Shown here one piece after another: positions 6,881-15,910 of a stretch of DNA of 64,000 nucleotides (the first letter of the stretch is position 1; each line of letters opens with the position of its first letter). The stretch is from the NCBI GenBank assembly GCA_046328995.1, contig JAXLVN010000001.1, positions 372,001 through 436,000 on the forward strand, read 5' to 3'. The notes beneath the pieces are model-generated. The model was not told where the DNA came from. It did not search any database and saw nothing but the letters and a program-made list of their open reading frames with translations. Origin of the DNA: JADJXV01 sp046328995 (GTDB lineage: Bacteria; Bacteroidota; Ignavibacteria; Kapaibacteriales; UBA961). The position numbers were made by a program, and so were the translations under genes.

Positions 6881-9694
6881 ATGAAAAAAAAGTCTCCCGT
6901 CAAGCCATCCGTTCTTCCTGCAGAATCGCGCTCAACAAAGTATATATCCATCCGCAATGCACGGGTACACAATCTCAAGAATGTCTCGGTCGAAATACCC
7001 CGGAATGCTTTCACCGTCATATCCGGCGTGAGCGGTTCGGGTAAATCCTCGCTAGCTTTTGATACTCTTTATGCAGAGGGACAGCGTCGGTTCACCGAGT
7101 CGCTCTCGGCGTATGCTCGGCAATTCATGGAACGTATGACCAAGCCGGACGTGGATTCTATTACCGGGTTGCCGCCGGCTATTGCTATCGAGCAGCGTGG
7201 CTTTGCCCGTAACCCGCGTTCAACGGTCGGCACAACGACAGAAATATATGATTATCTGCGACTGCTGTATGGTAGAATCGGAACGACGATTTGTACCTGT
7301 GGACGCACCGTCAGCAAAGATTCACCGCAATCAGCGGTGGAATCACTGCAGTGTGAAGAAGGCGATCGGGTGTATATTCTCTTTCCGTTACCGGAGAGTG
7401 ATGAAAAATTACCCGCCAGACTTGATGCACTTGTCGAGAACGGATTTACCCGTATTATGCTGCGTGGAACGACAGATATAATTGATATTCAAGAAGATAC
7501 GTTGCCAAAAAAATTAAAGGACAAAGAAATTCTCGTCATTGCCGACCGATTGGTATTTAAAAAAGATGCTGAGACCAGAACCCGATTAACGGACTCTGTC
7601 GAGCTCGCTTTTCGAATGGGGGACGGTAAGATAACGGTGAAGAATTTTACGTCTGCACAGGACTATCATTTCAGTACACTCTATGAATGTTCGTATTGCC
7701 AGATCCTTTACAAGGAGCCCGAACCTCGCCTTTTCTCGTTTAATAGTCCCTCCGGAGCCTGTCCTCGGTGCACCGGCTCGGGTAGAAGTATTGGCATTGA
7801 TGAAGAACTGGTGATACCCGATCGATCAAAATCTATCAAGAAGGGCGCCTTTGCTCCGTTTTCTCTGCCGGGATTTGGTGATTATTTCGATGATCTGCTT
7901 CTTTGTTGCAAGCGCAACGATATTCCAATCGATGTACCGGTGGCAATACTGACAAAAGAACATTTTACTATTCTCTGGAATGGAGACGGTGGTGATTTTT
8001 TTGGGGTAGTTGGACTTTTTAAAATGTTAGACGAAAATCCCCACAAAATGAATTACAGAGTCATCGCCAGTAGATTCCGTGGATACAGCAAGTGTGTGCA
8101 ATGTCAGGGGTCACGCCTGAGACGATCGGCACGGCAGGTGTTCGTAGAAGGGAAAAATATTCCTGAAGTAGTACGATTTACCCTTGAAGAGGCACATTCA
8201 TTTTTTCACGGGATACAATTAACCGATCATCAGCTCGCCGTGGCCGGTCAGATTCTCCGGGAAATACGCTGGCGGCTTGATCTTTTGGTAGATATAGGGC
8301 TTGGATATCTAACCATCGACCGTCTTTCGCATACGCTTTCCGGTGGGGAATCGCAGAGGATAAATTTGGCTACATCACTGGGTTCTTCTCTCGTGGGTAC
8401 GCTGTATGTCCTTGACGAACCAAGTATTGGGCTTCATTCACGAGATACGGAACGCTTACTGAATTTACTTTTCAAGCTCAGAAATATAGGCAATACGGTA
8501 GTTGTTGTCGAGCATGATCCGGAGATCATCAGGCATGCCGATCATATTATCGATATGGGGCCGAAGGCAGGTGAACACGGTGGGCAGGTCATGTATTCCG
8601 GTTCGGTTCAAGATATAATAGGCTCGAACGACTCCATTACCGGTCAATATCTCTCCGGAAAAAAATCTATCGATTTCCCTGAAAAACGTGCAAGAGGGAA
8701 CGGTAAGTTAAGGATTCATAAGCCGATACAGAATAATCTCAAAGGAGATACCATAGAAATTCCTCTCAATACCCTCACAGTAGTCACCGGCGTGAGCGGT
8801 TCGGGTAAAAGCACTCTCATACACGACGTCCTCTACGGTAATCTACAGCGTATGCGTACTAGCTACAATGGCACCGTAGGAGCATGTGAATATATCGAAG
8901 GCGGTAATGACATTGACTTTGTCGAAATGATCGACCAGTCTCCGATTGGGGCGTCGTCGCGATCGACGCCGGCCACGTATTCGAAAGCATTTGATGCAAT
9001 TCGAGATGTGTTTGCTAGCACCCAAGCCGCCAAACAGATGGGATGGTGGTCAGGGTTTTTCTCCTTCAATGTACCCGGCGGGCGATGTGAAGTGTGCGAG
9101 GGAAGTGGGTCTGTTACCGTTGAAATGCAATTTTTACCTGATATCACTCTGGAATGTGAGTCGTGTAAGGGCAGTCGTTACAAGCGGGAAGCGCGCAGCA
9201 TTCTCTTTCAGGGTAAAAGTATCATTGATGTGCTTGCGATGACCGTCGATGAAGCGTTGGAGTTTTTTAATGGTATAAAGAAAGTGACAAACAAACTTCA
9301 AGTGCTTGCCGACGTAGGACTTGGGTATGTAACCCTCGGGCAGCCGAGCTCGATGCTCTCCGGCGGGGAGGCACAACGCGTAAAACTTGCGACGTATATT
9401 GATGCTGAAACGGCGTCGAGAACGCTGTTCATCTTCGACGAACCGACGACGGGTCTGCACTTGGACGATATATCGAAGCTCTTGCAGTGTTTCCGGAAAT
9501 TGGTTGATAAAGGTCATTCCGTGGTGATTATCGAGCATAATCTACATGTGATTGCCTCGGCCGACTACATCATTGATCTCGGCCCGGAAGCCGGCGAACG
9601 TGGCGGTCATCTCGTCGCATGCGGCACACCGGAAACAATTGCGAAATCCAAGAAGTCGCTCACCGGTAAAGCGCTGAAGGCATTTATGTCGTAA
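6881..9694 (+). CDS. uvrA: Excinuclease ABC subunit A
   Basis: DNA-damage recognition ATPase of nucleotide excision repair, working with UvrB and UvrC. About 937 residues, the normal size. Two ABC modules are visible: Walker A GVSGSGKSSLAF and GVSGSGKSTLIH, signatures LSGGESQRINLA and LSGGEAQRVKLA, and Walker B regions YVLDEPSIGLH and FIFDEPTTGLH. Two CxxC zinc modules are present (CSYC...CPRC and CEVC...CESC). The ATG at 6881 is preferred to the TTG at 6872. The gene is convergent with the M28 gene, with only 4 bp between the stop codons. Confidence 0.97.
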   Translation: MKKKSPVKPSVLPAESRSTKYISIRNARVHNLKNVSVEIPRNAFTVISGVSGSGKSSLAFDTLYAEGQRRFTESLSAYARQFMERMTKPDVDSITGLPPAIAIEQRGFARNPRSTVGTTTEIYDYLRLLYGRIGTTICTCGRTVSKDSPQSAVESLQCEEGDRVYILFPLPESDEKLPARLDALVENGFTRIMLRGTTDIIDIQEDTLPKKLKDKEILVIADRLVFKKDAETRTRLTDSVELAFRMGDGKITVKNFTSAQDYHFSTLYECSYCQILYKEPEPRLFSFNSPSGACPRCTGSGRSIGIDEELVIPDRSKSIKKGAFAPFSLPGFGDYFDDLLLCCKRNDIPIDVPVAILTKEHFTILWNGDGGDFFGVVGLFKMLDENPHKMNYRVIASRFRGYSKCVQCQGSRLRRSARQVFVEGKNIPEVVRFTLEEAHSFFHGIQLTDHQLAVAGQILREIRWRLDLLVDIGLGYLTIDRLSHTLSGGESQRINLATSLGSSLVGTLYVLDEPSIGLHSRDTERLLNLLFKLRNIGNTVVVVEHDPEIIRHADHIIDMGPKAGEHGGQVMYSGSVQDIIGSNDSITGQYLSGKKSIDFPEKRARGNGKLRIHKPIQNNLKGDTIEIPLNTLTVVTGVSGSGKSTLIHDVLYGNLQRMRTSYNGTVGACEYIEGGNDIDFVEMIDQSPIGASSRSTPATYSKAFDAIRDVFASTQAAKQMGWWSGFFSFNVPGGRCEVCEGSGSVTVEMQFLPDITLECESCKGSRYKREARSILFQGKSIIDVLAMTVDEALEFFNGIKKVTNKLQVLADVGLGYVTLGQPSSMLSGGEAQRVKLATYIDAETASRTLFIFDEPTTGLHLDDISKLLQCFRKLVDKGHSVVIIEHNLHVIASADYIIDLGPEAGERGGHLVACGTPETIAKSKKSLTGKALKAFMS

Positions 9695-9698
9695 GCTC

Positions 9699-10703
9699 TT
9701 AATACGTATAGACATATTCAAGCAAGCATTGGCCGACTGACGTCAATGATTCTATCGAAATATTGTCGATGGTATCATGACTGGTGTGCCAATATTTACG
9801 TCGTGGATTGCTGTCAACATGTCCGACAAGATTGACGTCGATGATATCGATACTTGGGATTTTCGCCTGTATCAGCATGTCGTGATCGTCACTGACACCG
9901 TTGCCCTGCTCAGCTTTAAAATTAGAAAAGCCCCTCCGTGCAGCGATATCCCAAATTTTAGTCATTGCCTGCTGATTGGACGCAAAAGAGCTTGGTTCAA
10001 ATCGAAATACAGATTCTTTATCACCAATTAAATCTATGAGAATTGCACTCTCCGGCTTATAGAAGGGGAGGTTGCCGGCAAAATGACGTGAACCTATGAA
10101 GTAATTCGACAAATCATGTTCGTATCCATAATCTTCACCATCAAAAAGTACGATATCGATACCGATGGTCGGTGTTTTTTGGCGGAGACGTTCTGCCATT
10201 TGAAGGAGCACCGCCACGCCGCTCGCACCATCATTGGCTGCCGGACATGGCTTGGCTGTATCTGCCGGATTGGGATCCTGATCACTCCGGGGCCGGCTAT
10301 CCCAGTGTGCGCAGAGAAGAACGCGCTTATGGGAGGATGGATTATACGAACCGATTATATTCGAGAATTGAATTTGCTTCCCGTAAATCTCAGATTTAAA
10401 TGTTTGGAGAAATGCGGTATCGGTGAGACGACGTAATTCCCCAAGTAGGAAATCACGGCATGATAGATGTGCTTTGGTACCCGGAACACGCGCACCGAAG
10501 TTTAATTGCTTTTCCACCAATGTATATGCTGCTTGTCCGTCAAACTTTGGGATCGTATCGACGGCAGGTGTCTGTGGTGCTTCTACCTTGGGATTCTCGA
10601 TTGGCGGTGTATCCTTTGCCGAGGGGCAGCCGGTAAGTAAAAGAGAAAAAGTACATACAAAGACGAGAGAATAAAAAGTTGGAATTATTTTTGAGGCACA
10701 CAT
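9699..10703 (-). CDS. Lipoprotein of peptidase family M28, glutaminyl-cyclase-like
   Basis: 334 residues starting at the ATG at 10703, which directly gives a lipoprotein signal ending LLLTGC (Cys26). The catalytic domain has zinc-site motifs of the M28 fold: LCAHWDSRPRSD, AANDGASGVAVL and VLFDGEDYG. It then has FIGSRHFAG and LIDLIGDK, which resemble the GSRHLA and LLDLIG segments of glutaminyl-peptide cyclotransferases. It may therefore cyclise N-terminal Gln of exported proteins, or be an aminopeptidase; the sequence does not settle this. Porphyromonas has a periplasmic glutaminyl cyclase acting on exported proteins. Upstream in-frame codons to 11084 overlap kdsC and are not believed. Confidence 0.8.
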   Translation of the reverse strand: MCASKIIPTFYSLVFVCTFSLLLTGCPSAKDTPPIENPKVEAPQTPAVDTIPKFDGQAAYTLVEKQLNFGARVPGTKAHLSCRDFLLGELRRLTDTAFLQTFKSEIYGKQIQFSNIIGSYNPSSHKRVLLCAHWDSRPRSDQDPNPADTAKPCPAANDGASGVAVLLQMAERLRQKTPTIGIDIVLFDGEDYGYEHDLSNYFIGSRHFAGNLPFYKPESAILIDLIGDKESVFRFEPSSFASNQQAMTKIWDIAARRGFSNFKAEQGNGVSDDHDMLIQAKIPSIDIIDVNLVGHVDSNPRRKYWHTSHDTIDNISIESLTSVGQCLLEYVYTY

Positions 10704-10824
10704 AGAACGTATAAAAAAGGATTGGACGGCAAGGGTGACCGCAAGCGACGGCTTGGAAGTAGAAGAACAGTAACCCAAAACACAAAGTAGAGAACAATTA
10801 CGACCGCAAATTAGGGGAAAATCG

Positions 10825-11352
10825 ATGGAAGAGCAAATTTTACATGAAAAATTACAGGCGATTGAGCTGTTAGTGATGGATGTCGATGGCACTATGACCG
10901 ACGGAGCGATGTATTTTTCGGCTTCTGGTGAAGAGCTCAAGAGGTTCTCTACCCGCGACGGTATGGGAATTAACCTCCTGCAATTAGCCGGTATCGACAC
11001 GGCGATTATGACGAGTGAATCATCGCCTATCGTTACGGCAAGAGCCAAAAAGCTCAAGATTAAACATGTCATCCTTGGCAGCAAGAATAAGTATCATGCA
11101 TTGATGGAGCTTGCTGAGCAGCTTGCTTTACCGCTCAAGAAAATCGCCTATATCGGCGATGATGTCAATGATATCCCTCCGTTTAAACTAGCCGGTGTGA
11201 AGGCATGCCCTGCCGACTCTGTGCCGCAAATCAAGGAGCTCGCCGACTATATTTGTCAAGCCGGTGGCGGGAACGGTGCAGTACGGGAATTTGCCGATTT
11301 GATACTCAGCGCTCAGAATAAGCCGCTGACGGTGCCGGAAGATAACTGGTAA
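10825..11352 (+). CDS. kdsC: 3-deoxy-D-manno-octulosonate 8-phosphate phosphatase
   Basis: 175-residue HAD phosphatase without a cap domain, the size of KdsC. Motif I is LLVMDVDGTMTDG, motif II IMTSES, and motif IV AYIGDDVNDIP. The C-terminal segment GGGNGAVREFADLIL contains the GAVRE motif of KdsC tetramers. It hydrolyses KDO 8-phosphate to KDO for the LPS inner core. It is divergent from the M28 lipoprotein gene; the 121 bp between them (10704-10824) should hold both promoters. Some close relatives process sialic acid or legionaminic acid phosphates, a less likely alternative. Confidence 0.88.
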   Translation: MEEQILHEKLQAIELLVMDVDGTMTDGAMYFSASGEELKRFSTRDGMGINLLQLAGIDTAIMTSESSPIVTARAKKLKIKHVILGSKNKYHALMELAEQLALPLKKIAYIGDDVNDIPPFKLAGVKACPADSVPQIKELADYICQAGGGNGAVREFADLILSAQNKPLTVPEDNW

Positions 11353-11408
11353 GAATACTTGAAGTTAACGTTATTTTTTTTATTTTCAATTATATACAGG
11401 AGAACATT

Positions 11409-11852
11409 ATGGAACGTGAAAGTGAAATCGTCAATTCCTATACAAAAGGATTTTTGCTTGGAGCGATCGTTGGTGGAGCAGTTGGGGCAATCACGGCATT
11501 GTTATTTGCGCCAAAGCCCGGTGTAGAACTGCGAGAGGATATCGCCCGGAAATCCGGAGAACTCTACGACAAAGCCACGGATTATGTATCGGCAGCACGC
11601 GACGAGGCACAGAATGTCGTCAATCAAGGGCGTGTACAGGCTGACAAGATTGTCCACAGTGCTCGTACACAGGCCGAGCAGCTTATGCATAATGCAGAGC
11701 AGATGATACAGGAAGCGAAATACCGGGCATCTACTGCAAAAGATATGGTAGGGGAGAATGCAGCCCGTGTGAAGGATGCAGCAAAGGCAGGAATGGATGC
11801 ATTCCGTTCTGAATTCAACCAAAAAGGTGATGTCGATACTGAATTAGGATGA
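11409..11852 (+). CDS. YtxH-domain membrane-anchored protein
   Basis: 147 residues. The hydrophobic glycine-rich segment GFLLGAIVGGAVGAITALLFAPKPG (about residues 14-38; only its length and APKPG end are diagnostic) is the YtxH/GvpP signature. After it comes a long charged alpha-helical region rich in Ala, Gln and Glu that should form a coiled coil. Function is unknown for the family; stress and envelope roles have been proposed. A clear AGGAG ribosome-binding site at about 11398 precedes the ATG. It is followed 26 bp later by a DUF948-like gene, a pairing seen in other bacteria. Confidence 0.85.
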   Translation: MERESEIVNSYTKGFLLGAIVGGAVGAITALLFAPKPGVELREDIARKSGELYDKATDYVSAARDEAQNVVNQGRVQADKIVHSARTQAEQLMHNAEQMIQEAKYRASTAKDMVGENAARVKDAAKAGMDAFRSEFNQKGDVDTELG

Positions 11853-11878
11853 TTTATTAATTATATTTGAGGCGTATT

Positions 11879-12298
11879 ATGCCAGAACTCCTTGCATTCG
11901 TTGGAATTATCGCGCTATTGTGTTTTGCTGCGATGTGTGTGTACGTGATAATAGCTCTCAAGGATTCCCGTGTGCTGTTCCGTCAAGTCACTCAATCACT
12001 TGATGAAACGGTGAAAATAGTAGCTAAAATTGAAACAAATTTAGCACCTACACTCGAGAGTGCCAATGAGACACTCAAGCAGACAACATCGACCATCACA
12101 TTGCTCGATTCTCAACTGCAGAGTATCGAATCGGGTCTCCAGCATTTTAATGCGGTAGCGCAACGAGTCGATGAACTCGAAGCACGATTGCAGCATAAAG
12201 TCGAAGGGCCTCTCATGCAGGCAGCATCTGTCGTCTCGGGAGTCGCAAAGGCGGTGACGGCATTTACCTCTTCGTGGTCGGGTACGAAAAGCAAATAA
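11879..12298 (+). CDS. DUF948-like membrane protein
   Basis: About 139 residues. One N-terminal transmembrane helix (residues about 5-27) is followed by a heptad-patterned region (TVKIVAKIETNLAPTLES and on) expected to be a coiled coil. This matches the layout of DUF948 proteins, which often sit next to YtxH genes as here. I place the start at the ATG at 11879 because TTGAGG just upstream acts as a ribosome-binding site; the TTG at 11867 is part of it. The transcript ends at a strong hairpin at 12315-12358. Function unknown. Confidence 0.7.
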   Translation: MPELLAFVGIIALLCFAAMCVYVIIALKDSRVLFRQVTQSLDETVKIVAKIETNLAPTLESANETLKQTTSTITLLDSQLQSIESGLQHFNAVAQRVDELEARLQHKVEGPLMQAASVVSGVAKAVTAFTSSWSGTKSK

Positions 12299-12314
12299 GG
12301 AGACTCAATACTAA

Positions 12315-12358
12315 AAATCCCCTTTCCGATGTATCACATCAGGAAAGGGGATTTTTAT
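12315..12358. terminator. Bidirectional intrinsic terminator
   Basis: A 13-bp perfect stem (AAATCCCCTTTCC paired with GGAAAGGGGATTT), a 14-nt loop and T-rich flanks on both sides. It ends the YtxH/DUF948 transcript on the plus strand and the DUF6580-like gene on the minus strand. Confidence 0.9.
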
Positions 12359-12375
12359 TTGTCGGATGCTATAGA

Positions 12376-12924
12376 TTATACGCGGGCAAGGGCCGGAATT
12401 TTCTTTTCTGCAAGGGCAAAAGCACCAAAGAATACGGTCGTGTACGTCAAATCACCGATGAAGGTATTGAGAGCCGGACTACCGAGAACAGACGATTCGT
12501 AAAACGGGATACCTGCTGCATAACACGTCATTAAGCCGGCGAATGTGTGCGGATAAAAGTCACTGCCAATCCACACTGCAAAGTTGGTAACAATGAAAAA
12601 TAATGTCGAGCCGGCAATCGATGCCAGTGCGATTTTCCCGACAGATTTGTTATTTTGCAGTCTGAATCCGAGCAAGGCAATCAGCGCGAAGCATGCATAG
12701 ACGACAAGCTGTGTCGAATGAAATCCAATAATTGTATCGCTGAGAAGCATTGCCATCAGGGGAACAAAAAATGCTAACCGTTTGTCGGTAAAATATGCTC
12801 CTCCGAAAAGTGCCATTGCAGTAATTGGAGCAAAATTAGGAGGATGTGGCAATATTCTTGAAATTGCCGCCATCAATATCATCCCGCCGATAGCGAATAA
12901 ACGGCTCTTGTTTTCAGGCTTCAT
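12376..12924 (-). CDS. DUF6580-like integral membrane protein, putative transporter component
   Basis: 182 residues from the ATG at 12924. Five to six hydrophobic segments are visible; the N-terminal RILPHPPNFAPITAMALFGG and the FPLMAMLLSD-like segment with FGFH nearby match the DUF6580 family, whose topology resembles substrate-binding (S) components of ECF transporters. The substrate is not known. It is divergent, by 45 bp, from a surface protein and a YncE/BtuG-like lipoprotein gene, which suggests a shared nutrient such as cobalamin; this is inference. Earlier in-frame ATGs (up to 13116) run into the divergent gene and are rejected. Confidence 0.7.
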   Translation of the reverse strand: MKPENKSRLFAIGGMILMAAISRILPHPPNFAPITAMALFGGAYFTDKRLAFFVPLMAMLLSDTIIGFHSTQLVVYACFALIALLGFRLQNNKSVGKIALASIAGSTLFFIVTNFAVWIGSDFYPHTFAGLMTCYAAGIPFYESSVLGSPALNTFIGDLTYTTVFFGAFALAEKKIPALARV

Positions 12925-12969
12925 ATATGTTCTCTTGTAGTAGTTAAGGTTAGATAATTTACTTGTTCT

Positions 12970-13866
12970 ATGCGCAAAAATACGCCATTTCTTATAAAAT
13001 TCACTCTCTTTTTCTTGTTCTTTGCCGCATCCGTATCCGTTCATGGGCAATATGTATCGGCAGGAGCGAATGTCGTCGTGTCGTTCAAGCCGGGTACAGG
13101 GCAAAATTCCGGGCAAACACCCGAATACTTCCCGCGAAATATCCTTGGCTTGCCCGACTCGTCAGCTCGCTATCAGGTGCCCTCGACAAGCCCCGAAGAA
13201 ATATGTTCACTCGGCTTCGGTGGCGAAATCATCCTTGCGTTTCAGAACAAAATTCTGCGGGACGGTCAAGGTAAAGACTTCACGGTCTTTGAAAATGCAT
13301 TTTATTCACCGGATTTCGGAAGAAAATTTGTAGAACCGGCACGTATTTCGGTCAGTAAAGATGGTAGTACGTATGTTCATTTTCCCTATGATAGTCTTAC
13401 TCTGAAAGGATGTGCCGGAGTCACGCCGACAAATGGAGAAAACAGTCCTTTTGACCCGGCAGTAAGTGGCGGTGATAGTTATGATTTAGCAGATATTGGC
13501 ATGGACTCCGTTCGCTATGTTAAAATCACTGATATTTCGGCTCTTCTGCTGAACCGCAAACATCCGCTGTACGATCCTATCACGACCGGATTTGACCTTG
13601 ATGCAATCGTCGGCCTTCATCTGCAGCCGGATGATAAGCCACGTCTCAAAGTGAGCTTTGGTACAAAAACAGCGACCATTGAAGCAGAACAAGATGTCGA
13701 GGTGAAATGCTATTCGCTGAACGGTGCATTATATTCGAGCCGAAAAATGTCGGTATCTACGCCGCTCTATTCGCTTGAAGGCTTACCGTCCGGCGTTTTT
13801 GCTTTGCTTATATCTGCTGAAGATGATTCCTTTCACTCACTTTTTCCGTTTATTATATGTCCGTAA
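12970..13866 (+). CDS. Secreted surface protein with sorting-like C-terminus
   Basis: 298 residues. A signal peptide (residues 1 to about 26) ends in SVSVHGQ. The body has a conserved-looking block GGEIILAFQNKILRDGQG, then FTVFENAF, and GFDLDAIVGLH near residue 210, which is the pattern of the 'cell surface protein' family found beside TonB receptors and YncE-like lipoproteins in Bacteroidota. The last ~80 residues (KVKCYSLNGALYSS-like strands, then LPSGVFALLIS) look like a weak T9SS-type sorting domain. It overlaps the next gene by 10 bp, so the two are probably co-translated. Function uncertain; a ligand-binding surface role is possible. Confidence 0.6.
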   Translation: MRKNTPFLIKFTLFFLFFAASVSVHGQYVSAGANVVVSFKPGTGQNSGQTPEYFPRNILGLPDSSARYQVPSTSPEEICSLGFGGEIILAFQNKILRDGQGKDFTVFENAFYSPDFGRKFVEPARISVSKDGSTYVHFPYDSLTLKGCAGVTPTNGENSPFDPAVSGGDSYDLADIGMDSVRYVKITDISALLLNRKHPLYDPITTGFDLDAIVGLHLQPDDKPRLKVSFGTKTATIEAEQDVEVKCYSLNGALYSSRKMSVSTPLYSLEGLPSGVFALLISAEDDSFHSLFPFIICP

Positions 13867-14975
13867 CACCGATTATGCACATTGCACGACAAATTCTCTG
13901 TGCTGTGGTCTTCGCTTGTCTGGCTGCATGTGTCAGTACACCTGACGTCACGACCATTCCGCCTGTTGATCTCACACCGGAAGGGAAGGGCGCGTACATT
14001 CTCTGTGAGGGGCTCAGGGGTCAAAATAATTCTACCCTCTGGAGGTATTCCTTTGGGCAATCTCAAGTAGTTACTACGCAAGATTACTATACCACCGTCA
14101 ACCCAGGGTTAAGTTTAGGAGATACCGGCAATTCATTAAAAATAAAAGGTGATACAGCATTTATTGCAATTACTTCAAATGGTGTAATTGAATTCTACAG
14201 AGTATCAACAGGGAAGTCGTTAGGGAGAATTATCTTACCCGGAGCAAACAGAGCGCCTCGGGATATTGCCATTGTCAACGATTCCATCGGGTATATATCC
14301 GACTTTCATACTCATTCGTTGACACGATTTAATCCTACGACCTGTACAATCACGAAAGATTTCATTGCCGTCGGGTATGCTCCTGAATCTATCGCAGCGA
14401 CTTCGACACAGGTTTTTGTCGCAAATTCAGGATTCGGAGACTACGCGTACGACCATCCAAGTATCAAAGCACAGTCTATCAGTGTGGTGGATATTGCCAC
14501 GAACACCGAAATTGCTGTTATTCCAGCCGGACCCAATGTACAATCCTTGCAGATCAATCATCGCACGAATCGTCTGTATGCGCTGTACACGCATTTACCT
14601 CGATTCAGCGCTGACTCGCTCGGAGGTGTAATTGAAATTGATATCTCAACACTTCGTGAAATCCGGCGCTGGCCTTTGAGCGTGTCCAAGAATTTCGCGC
14701 TGTCCATCACCGGTGATTCGTTGCTATTGCTGAGTAATAAGGGATTATCGATTCTCAGTACGATTGGGAATAGCGCACCGAATGTCGTCGCAGCATCCAA
14801 GCCAAATGAGAATTGGTATGGTCTGCAAGTTAGTCCGTTTGACGGTTCAATTTTTATTGCCAATGCAAAACAGTACACAACGAAAGGTGAAGTGATAATC
14901 CTTACAAACGCGGGACAAATCGTACGAACATTTCCTGTAGGAATCAATCCAAGTCAGTTGATATTCTTCCCGTGA
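13857..14975 (+). CDS. YncE/BtuG-like beta-propeller lipoprotein
   Basis: 372 residues. The lipobox is LAAC near residue 24, after a short hydrophobic region. The rest is built from repeated four-strand blades with motifs such as DIAIVNDSIGYISD, GYAPESIAATSTQVFVAN and VVDIATNTEIAVIPAG, typical of the YncE-like seven-bladed propeller (DUF5074 relatives). In Bacteroides, BtuG of this type is a surface lipoprotein that captures vitamin B12 with BtuB. No BtuB-like receptor or cobalamin riboswitch is visible here, so the ligand is unproven. ATG at 13857 overlaps the upstream gene; the ATG at 13875 is an alternative start. Confidence 0.7.
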   Translation: MSVTPIMHIARQILCAVVFACLAACVSTPDVTTIPPVDLTPEGKGAYILCEGLRGQNNSTLWRYSFGQSQVVTTQDYYTTVNPGLSLGDTGNSLKIKGDTAFIAITSNGVIEFYRVSTGKSLGRIILPGANRAPRDIAIVNDSIGYISDFHTHSLTRFNPTTCTITKDFIAVGYAPESIAATSTQVFVANSGFGDYAYDHPSIKAQSISVVDIATNTEIAVIPAGPNVQSLQINHRTNRLYALYTHLPRFSADSLGGVIEIDISTLREIRRWPLSVSKNFALSITGDSLLLLSNKGLSILSTIGNSAPNVVAASKPNENWYGLQVSPFDGSIFIANAKQYTTKGEVIILTNAGQIVRTFPVGINPSQLIFFP

Positions 14976-15058
14976 ACTATACTAACTTTACATAATGTAA
15001 ATTATATTGATATTTTAAACCTACTATTTATCCTCATTACAAGCTACAGATATTTATT

Positions 15059-15904
15059 ATGATACCCAAGAAATTTATCAATTTACATCTCTCTATCCCT
15101 GAAGAACAATTCGACTTAGCTTATTATGCATTAGAACAATATCCGTTTATCGGTATCGAAGAATGTTTGGATGAATTGGTCGTGTCTTTTCATCAGCTTG
15201 ATTACAGTCATGAGCTCCGCGATTCTATCGTCGAGGAACTCACACACTCGGCAATTCCTGTGCATGTCATCAAGGAAGATGTGATTGAAGACAAAAACTG
15301 GAACTCAGATTGGGAGCAATCATTGGAGCCGGTAATTGTCAGCGAGCGTGTGGCAATCACGCCGGAATGGAAATTGCAGGATGTGACACAGGAAATTAAA
15401 ATAGTAATCAATCCCAAGATGTCCTTCGGTACCGGATATCATCCCACGACACGCATGGTGTGCCGATTAATGGAACACGCAGTTCGTGAGGGTTCTTCAT
15501 GGATTGATGCCGGCATGGGCACCGGCGTGTTGGCTATACTTGCTGCAAAGCTCGGTGCACGAACGGTCTTTGCATTCGACAATGATGAATGGTCGGTCGA
15601 TAACGCATCAGAAAATATTGATGTTAATACCGTTACCGGTGTTGTTCACTCCATGCAGGCAGATGTATTTACGGTGGAATTACCACCGGCGGACGGTATA
15701 TGTGCTAATTTATACAGGAACTTACTCATTCCGAACTTTCCCAAGCTCCGTACTTCCCTTCTTGCAGCGCACGGCACGCTCATCGTTTCCGGAATCCTCA
15801 AATACGACATTGAAGAGATCATCGAAGCCGCGGAAAATACAGGATTTACGCATCAGGAGACCGTCGTTGAAAATGAATGGGCAGCTTTGAGATTTACTGC
15901 ATAA
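15059..15904 (+). CDS. prmA: Ribosomal protein L11 methyltransferase
   Basis: 281 residues, normal for PrmA. It methylates lysines and the N-terminus of ribosomal protein L11 with S-adenosylmethionine. The N-terminal ~90 residues are the L11-recognition domain. The catalytic domain has PKMSFGTGYHPTTRM, the SAM motif DAGMGTGVLAILAAKLGA and the NLYRNLL segment. The downstream ppx gene starts a few bases after the stop. The AT-rich 83 bp upstream (14976-15058) probably contains the promoter. Confidence 0.93.
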   Translation: MIPKKFINLHLSIPEEQFDLAYYALEQYPFIGIEECLDELVVSFHQLDYSHELRDSIVEELTHSAIPVHVIKEDVIEDKNWNSDWEQSLEPVIVSERVAITPEWKLQDVTQEIKIVINPKMSFGTGYHPTTRMVCRLMEHAVREGSSWIDAGMGTGVLAILAAKLGARTVFAFDNDEWSVDNASENIDVNTVTGVVHSMQADVFTVELPPADGICANLYRNLLIPNFPKLRTSLLAAHGTLIVSGILKYDIEEIIEAAENTGFTHQETVVENEWAALRFTA

Positions 15905-15910
15905 GTGGCT

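Noticed and set aside
9985..10010. tRNA-like GGTTCAAATC motif
   Set aside because: It lies within the M28 gene and no cloverleaf arms can be built around it.
10704..11084. Longer N-terminus of the M28 lipoprotein (127 extra codons)
   Set aside because: The extension runs antisense through kdsC, and the internal ATG at 10703 starts a perfect lipoprotein signal.
12925..12969. Cobalamin riboswitch between the DUF6580 and surface protein genes
   Set aside because: Only 45 bp are available, far too short for the aptamer, and no B12-box-like sequence is visible.
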